Shown piece by piece: positions 40,661 through 41,896 of a stretch of DNA of 41,896 bases. Positions within the stretch are counted from its first letter, which is position 1. Each line of letters starts with the position of its first letter. Location: assembly GCA_934167935.1 (NCBI GenBank), contig CAKPMH010000009.1, positions 1 to 41,896 of the forward strand, given 5' to 3'. The notes under the pieces were generated by a model, which did not search any database, was not told the origin of the DNA, and saw only the letters and a list, made by a program, of their open reading frames with translations. Both the position numbers and the translations under genes were made by a program. The stretch comes from an uncultured Bacilli bacterium (GTDB taxonomy: Bacteria > Bacillota_I > Bacilli_A > RF39 > UBA660).

Positions 40661-41896
40661 TTACTTACAACTTGAATATACACTATCAGTTAAATAAGTT
40701 GCACCTATACCACTACTAATACCGCCATCAGTCCATCCAAACGAAGTTGTTCCTTTAGGGTAAATACCAATTTGAATTCCTTCTATTTTTTTGCATAATC
40801 CAGACGATCCAGCCCAATTTCCATTATATGCAGGATTGAAAAGCCATCCTTGCCCCTGAACATATACTCTATACATTATGTCAAACGCATTTGCCATATC
40901 TCCTGTTAACCAAAACCTAACGGCTTCTATTCTTTTACCATCAGTACCAAACCATGTACCATTTCCTATACCATTTGGATTATTGTTTGTGGCATACGAT
41001 TGTTGATAAACCTGATAATTTACATTACCACTAATATTGTCTGAACTTGCACTAACATAAATTTTATATACAGGACTAGCTTGAGCAATTCTACCAGACA
41101 ATCCACCATTATAATTAATCCATGGACCATAACCAGCTGCAACAGTTGAAATATTATGATCAGTTGATGCACCATTATAAGTTTGATAAACAATATTTGC
41201 TGTTTTACCAACGTAGACATTAACAGACTTAGAGCATACATTTGTATTTCCAGCATTATCACTTATTGTAAATGATGGAGTTGAAGTTTTAGTATTTGTA
41301 GTATAAGTTACAGAATAAGCACTCTGTCTGCAACCACTACCGCCAGAATCATTACATCCTACTGATATCGTTCTATTTCCACCTGTCCATGATGTACTTT
41401 CTCCACTCCATCCTCCACACGTAGGTGCAGCTTTATCAACTCTTAATATGGCATGAACAACATTACTAGCATTTCCAACTTTATCTATTGCTCTAAAATA
41501 TGCATTATTTACACCATTTCCTCCATATTGCCATGACGCTGAATTACCTTCAACATTCCATGTAGAACCATCTAATGAATATTCATAATGGTCTACTCCT
41601 GAATCACTATCTGATGCAGACATCGTTCTCCAAATCGTTCTATTAGTCCATGGACCATTTACATAATCATAATTTGATCCAGATGAATTATCATATTTCG
41701 TTGTAAAACTAAATGAAGGACCCGCTTTATCAACTCTCAATATACTATGAACAACACTACTAATATTTCCTGCTTTATCTATTGCTCTAAAATATGCATT
41801 ATTTACACCATTTCCTCCATATTGCCATGATGCTGAATTACCTTCAACATTCCATGTAGAACCATCTAATGAATATTCATAATGATCTACTCCCGA
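40661..41896 (-). CDS. Large repeat-containing surface protein, C-terminal part (Ig-like and ChW repeats)
   Basis: The reading frame enters from the right edge and stops at 40661, leaving 411 residues. First come two copies of a 98-residue unit with SGVDHYEYSLDGSTW and AYFRAIDKVGNAS, like Ig-like repeats of clostridial surface proteins; the first starts within five bases of the window end. A Cys-rich module (APTCGGWSGESTSW to VCSKSVNVYVG) follows. The C-terminus has two ChW-type segments: NGTWFGTDGKRIEAVRFWLT, and DIMYRVYVQGQGWLF with GLCKKIEGIQIGI. ChW domains occur in exported clostridial proteins. No sortase motif is present at the end. The N-terminus and signal peptide are outside the window. 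Confidence 0.8.
   Translation of the reverse strand, partial: SGVDHYEYSLDGSTWNVEGNSASWQYGGNGVNNAYFRAIDKAGNISSVVHSILRVDKAGPSFSFTTKYDNSSGSNYDYVNGPWTNRTIWRTMSASDSDSGVDHYEYSLDGSTWNVEGNSASWQYGGNGVNNAYFRAIDKVGNASNVVHAILRVDKAAPTCGGWSGESTSWTGGNRTISVGCNDSGGSGCRQSAYSVTYTTNTKTSTPSFTISDNAGNTNVCSKSVNVYVGKTANIVYQTYNGASTDHNISTVAAGYGPWINYNGGLSGRIAQASPVYKIYVSASSDNISGNVNYQVYQQSYATNNNPNGIGNGTWFGTDGKRIEAVRFWLTGDMANAFDIMYRVYVQGQGWLFNPAYNGNWAGSSGLCKKIEGIQIGIYPKGTTSFGWTDGGISSGIGATYLTDSVYSSCK
41417..41896 (-). repeat. Near-identical 294-base tandem repeat
   Basis: The segment 41761-41896 and the segment 41467-41602 are nearly identical at DNA level (only a handful of mismatches over 136 bases), offset by 294 bases (98 codons). 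Confidence 0.85.

Noticed and set aside
41020..41262. Minus-strand frame inside the repeat surface protein
   Set aside because: Out-of-frame reading of the Ig-like/ChW gene; no ribosome site and low-complexity composition.

Overview
The window is very AT-rich, with almost every gene on the minus strand. TGA is used as a stop (for example ireB and the M29 peptidase), so the code is the standard bacterial one. The gene set is that of a low-GC Gram-positive (Bacillota): ireB-ruvX-yrzB-mltG-trmR in Bacillus-like order, a T-box-controlled gatCAB-aspS operon, a D-aspartate-ligase-type peptidoglycan branch cluster, Clostridium-type ChW repeats, and the sporulation genes spoIIP, yqfC and yqfD. An anaerobic, gut-type, potentially spore-forming member of an uncultured lineage related to Clostridia or Erysipelotrichia-like Bacilli is a reasonable inference; the species cannot be named from the sequence.

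Layout. 1-563: 5' part of a type IV pilin-like protein. 645-3261: small membrane protein, spoIIP, secG and fmt. 3331-7862: two-gene operon (TelA-like helical protein plus a 1137-residue unknown) behind a perfect consensus promoter. 7942-9573: TPR protein. 9699-9861: tRNA-Asn and tRNA-Glu. 9958-11160: M29 aminopeptidase. 11217-16444: aspS, gatB, gatA, gatC and their T-box leader. 16447-22052: mostly unrecognised genes, including a three-gene operon that ends in a P-loop ATPase. 22306-22382: tRNA-Ile. 22475-25087: trmR, mltG, yrzB, ruvX, ireB. 25158-29342: asparagine synthetase-like protein, D-aspartate ligase-like ATP-grasp enzyme and alanine racemase. 29584-32229 (plus strand): secreted M23 peptidase and a flippase. 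32234-33351: a second pilin-like gene, interrupted at a run of ten G. 33412-40145: tmk, HD hydrolase, hemW, plsC, acyl-CoA ligase, plsC, yqfD, yqfC. 40244 to the end: a lipoprotein, then the C-terminal part of a large repeat-rich surface protein.

How the genes fit together. The gatCAB-aspS operon and the nearby tRNA-Asn and tRNA-Glu genes fit indirect Asn-tRNA(Asn) synthesis; the T-box specifier loop carries an AAC (Asn) codon and a GAA triplet. The racemase, ATP-grasp and amidotransferase genes look like a peptidoglycan cross-bridge pathway: make a D-amino acid, attach D-Asp, amidate it. MltG, the M23 peptidase, SpoIIP and the flippase also act on the envelope. Two acyltransferases around an acyl-CoA ligase suggest a lipid activation and transfer unit.

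The most striking observation is the G10 tract at 33321-33330 inside the leader of a pilin-like gene. It lies exactly where the reading frame breaks, as expected of a phase-variable surface protein in its OFF state. Other leads are the possible dual-codon T-box, the TelA-like/giant protein operon, and the unrecognised three-gene ATPase operon next to tRNA-Ile.
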